From Phenylobacterium sp. (GTDB taxonomy: Bacteria; Pseudomonadota; Alphaproteobacteria; Caulobacterales; Caulobacteraceae), in NCBI GenBank assembly GCA_028290925.1, contig JAQGIX010000229.1, positions 1 through 15,123 of the forward strand: a DNA stretch of 15,123 bases, read 5' to 3'. Below the pieces are notes generated by a model. That model saw only the letters and a list, made by a program, of their open reading frames with translations. It was not told the DNA's origin and did no database searches. The translations under genes were made by a program, and so were the position numbers. Below are positions 13,715-15,123 of this stretch, piece by piece. Position 1 is the stretch's first letter, and every line of letters begins with the position of its first letter.

Positions 13715-14938
13715 CTAGTCCGCCTTCTCCGGTTTGGGGGCCGGCGCCTGGCCGGTGATCAGGGCGACGAACTCGGGGCGGATATTCTCCGTGCCCTTCT
13801 CCTGGATGTGCTGGACGATGCGGGCGCCCACCGCCGCGCGGACCTGGGTGGTGAACTCCTCCTTGTTGCCGCGCACCCAGTCCATGGAGGCCTGGCGGTT
13901 CACGTTCAGCGCCTGGAACTGCGGGAAGACGTAGCGGGCGACCAGCTCGTAGGAGCGCTTCTTGGCCGCCCAGGGCGCCCAGTTGTGGTCCATGAACAGG
14001 AAGGCGCCGAAGCCCGAGCTCTCCTCCACCAGTTGCTGGATGCGCGCCGCAGCGTCCTCCGGCGTGCCGATCACCGCCATGCCGGTGTCGATCATCGCCT
14101 TCACCGGATCGTCGCCCTCCGGCACCAGCGGCAGGTTGGCGATCTCCCGGAAGTAGTAGATCCACTTGTCGAGGCCGAAGCGGACGTCGGCCATGGCTTG
14201 CTCGCGGGTCTCGGCGATGTGCATGGGCCCGACCAGGCGCCAGGCGTTGCGGTCCATGATCTGGCCGTGCTCGGCCGCCTGTTCGGTGGCGATCGCCCAG
14301 TTGGAGGCCAGCGCATTGAAGCCGGCGGTGGTCGTGGCGCCCAGCGACAGCAGGCCCAGGCCATGCTGGCCAGCCGCCCGCGCGCCGGTCGGTGAGACCT
14401 GGCTCGCCACCGCCATCTCCACGGACGGCCGCGAATAGGGCGTCATCTGCAGGCGGGCGTTCTTCAGCTCGAACCAGTCCGACTGGTGGGTGACCTCCTC
14501 GCCGCGCAGCAGCTTCACCAGCACGCCCAGCGCCTCGTCCATGCGGTCGCGCTGCTTCTGCACCGGGATGCCCATCATCCAGGCGTCGGAGACCAGAGCC
14601 CCGGGCCCGGCCCCGAACATCACCCGCCCGCGGGTCATGTGGTCGAGCTGGTTGATCCGGTCGGCCAGCATCAGCGGATGGTGGTAGGGGAGCGACGACA
14701 CGCCGGTGCCCAGCCGGATGTGCTTGGTGCGCTCGGCCGCCGCGGCGATGAACACCTCGGGGGAGGCGATCAGCTCGTAGGCGGCGGAGTGATGCTCGCC
14801 GATCCAGGCCTCGTCGTAATTCAACTGGTCCAGCCACTCCACCAGCTCCAGGTCGCGCTGGATGGCCAGCGTCGGGTTCTCCTCGACGGGGTGGAACGGG
14901 GCGATGAAGGCGCCGAAGCGCAGACGCTGAGGCAGCAC
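13715..14938 (-). CDS. LLM-class flavin-dependent oxidoreductase (luciferase-like monooxygenase)
   Basis: A 407-residue bacterial-luciferase-fold enzyme that uses reduced flavin and oxygen to oxidise an organic substrate. LRFGAFIAPFHP opens the barrel, WIGEHHS (45-51) holds the conserved Glu-His-His of the subfamily, and LGTGVSSLPYHHPLMLADRINQLD and VMFGAGPGALVSDA are the usual flavin and phosphate-binding regions. It is longer than the typical 330-380, mainly by a Lys/Pro-containing tail after about 350. GTG at 14938 is chosen: AAGGGAG lies about eight bases before it, and the in-frame ATG at 14992 adds only a basic, low-complexity run. It leads the NAT gene. It needs a flavin reductase, and none is seen in the window. 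Confidence 0.9.
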   Translation of the reverse strand: MLPQRLRFGAFIAPFHPVEENPTLAIQRDLELVEWLDQLNYDEAWIGEHHSAAYELIASPEVFIAAAAERTKHIRLGTGVSSLPYHHPLMLADRINQLDHMTRGRVMFGAGPGALVSDAWMMGIPVQKQRDRMDEALGVLVKLLRGEEVTHQSDWFELKNARLQMTPYSRPSVEMAVASQVSPTGARAAGQHGLGLLSLGATTTAGFNALASNWAIATEQAAEHGQIMDRNAWRLVGPMHIAETREQAMADVRFGLDKWIYYFREIANLPLVPEGDDPVKAMIDTGMAVIGTPEDAAARIQQLVEESSGFGAFLFMDHNWAPWAAKKRSYELVARYVFPQFQALNVNRQASMDWVRGNKEEFTTQVRAAVGARIVQHIQEKGTENIRPEFVALITGQAPAPKPEKAD

Positions 14939-15024
14939 GGGCTCTTCTCCCTTGGCCGCGCGCCGCGTTGTTCCCCGGCGCGCGCAGAGCAAAGGCCACT
15001 TTAGGGGCCCGACGTGGCGTAAGG

Positions 15025-15123
15025 CTAGGGCGCGGCCTCGTCGCGCGCTGCCTCCAGGAAGTGGATCACCGACAGCTCGAAGGCGCGGCCATCCTGGCCC
15101 GCGTCGAACGGCCGGTCGCCGGC
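15025..15123 (-). CDS. C-terminal end of an unidentified protein (partial, cut by window edge)
   Basis: Thirty-two codons and a TAG stop are open to the window end on the minus strand. The translation contains FDAGQDGRAFELSVIHFLE and ends RDEAAP. The FELSVIHFLEAAR stretch looks like an amphipathic C-terminal helix, but I do not recognise the family. It lies 86 bases upstream of the LLM monooxygenase start on the same strand, so it may belong to the same transcript. The short length limits confidence. Confidence 0.45.
   Translation of the reverse strand, partial: AGDRPFDAGQDGRAFELSVIHFLEAARDEAAP

Noticed and set aside
14939..14992. Earlier ATG start of the LLM monooxygenase at 14992
   Set aside because: The added residues are basic and low-complexity and lack a ribosome binding site; GTG at 14938 has AAGGGAG well placed.
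13692..14999. Long Gly/Arg/Ala-rich open frame on the minus strand over the LLM gene
   Set aside because: It is the same strand in another frame. The LLM frame has clear family motifs; this one does not.

Overview
The window looks like a GC-rich alphaproteobacterial chromosome. The rRNA sequences and the protein style (TonB receptor, DUF4142 protein, Stf0 sulfotransferase, many SDR, GST and crotonase enzymes) suggest Caulobacterales, possibly Phenylobacterium or a relative. That placement is pattern recognition, not a search result.

Layout. Bases 1-570 are the 3' end of an rRNA operon: the tail of 23S rRNA, 5S rRNA bracketed by a perfect 10-bp complementary stem, an initiator tRNA-Met, then a strong intrinsic terminator. 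Next come a Stf0-type sulfotransferase (697-1506, TTG start) and a small membrane protein (1615-1908) whose ribosome binding site lies in a hairpin.

Bases 1918-8496 hold the most coherent unit, two divergent and tightly coupled operons around a 123-bp region (4238-4360). The leftward operon encodes a crotonase and two SDR oxidoreductases. The rightward operon encodes an epoxide-hydrolase-like alpha/beta hydrolase, three consecutive GST-family proteins (the third with an extra C-terminal domain) and a second crotonase. Stop and start codons overlap at nearly every junction. The shared region has a candidate leftward promoter whose -35 overlaps a 12-bp dyad. The gene set suggests catabolism or detoxification of an epoxide-forming or electrophilic substrate with CoA-ester steps; the substrate cannot be read from sequence.

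Bases 8505-10731 hold a small secreted two-cysteine protein, a helical protein with a Pro/Ala-rich tail, a third SDR that overlaps it tail to tail by 66 bp, and a secreted DUF4142 protein. A divergent region with two inverted repeats (10732-10854) separates the DUF4142 gene from a TonB-dependent receptor (10855-12861) that has no recognisable signal peptide. Convergent to the receptor are an arylamine N-acetyltransferase and, upstream of it on the same strand, a luciferase-like (LLM) flavin monooxygenase. The window ends in the C-terminal codons of an unidentified leftward gene.

I saw no insertion sequences, phage genes, CRISPR arrays or transposon ends. No regulator gene is present for the catabolic cluster, so its control, if specific, comes from outside the window.
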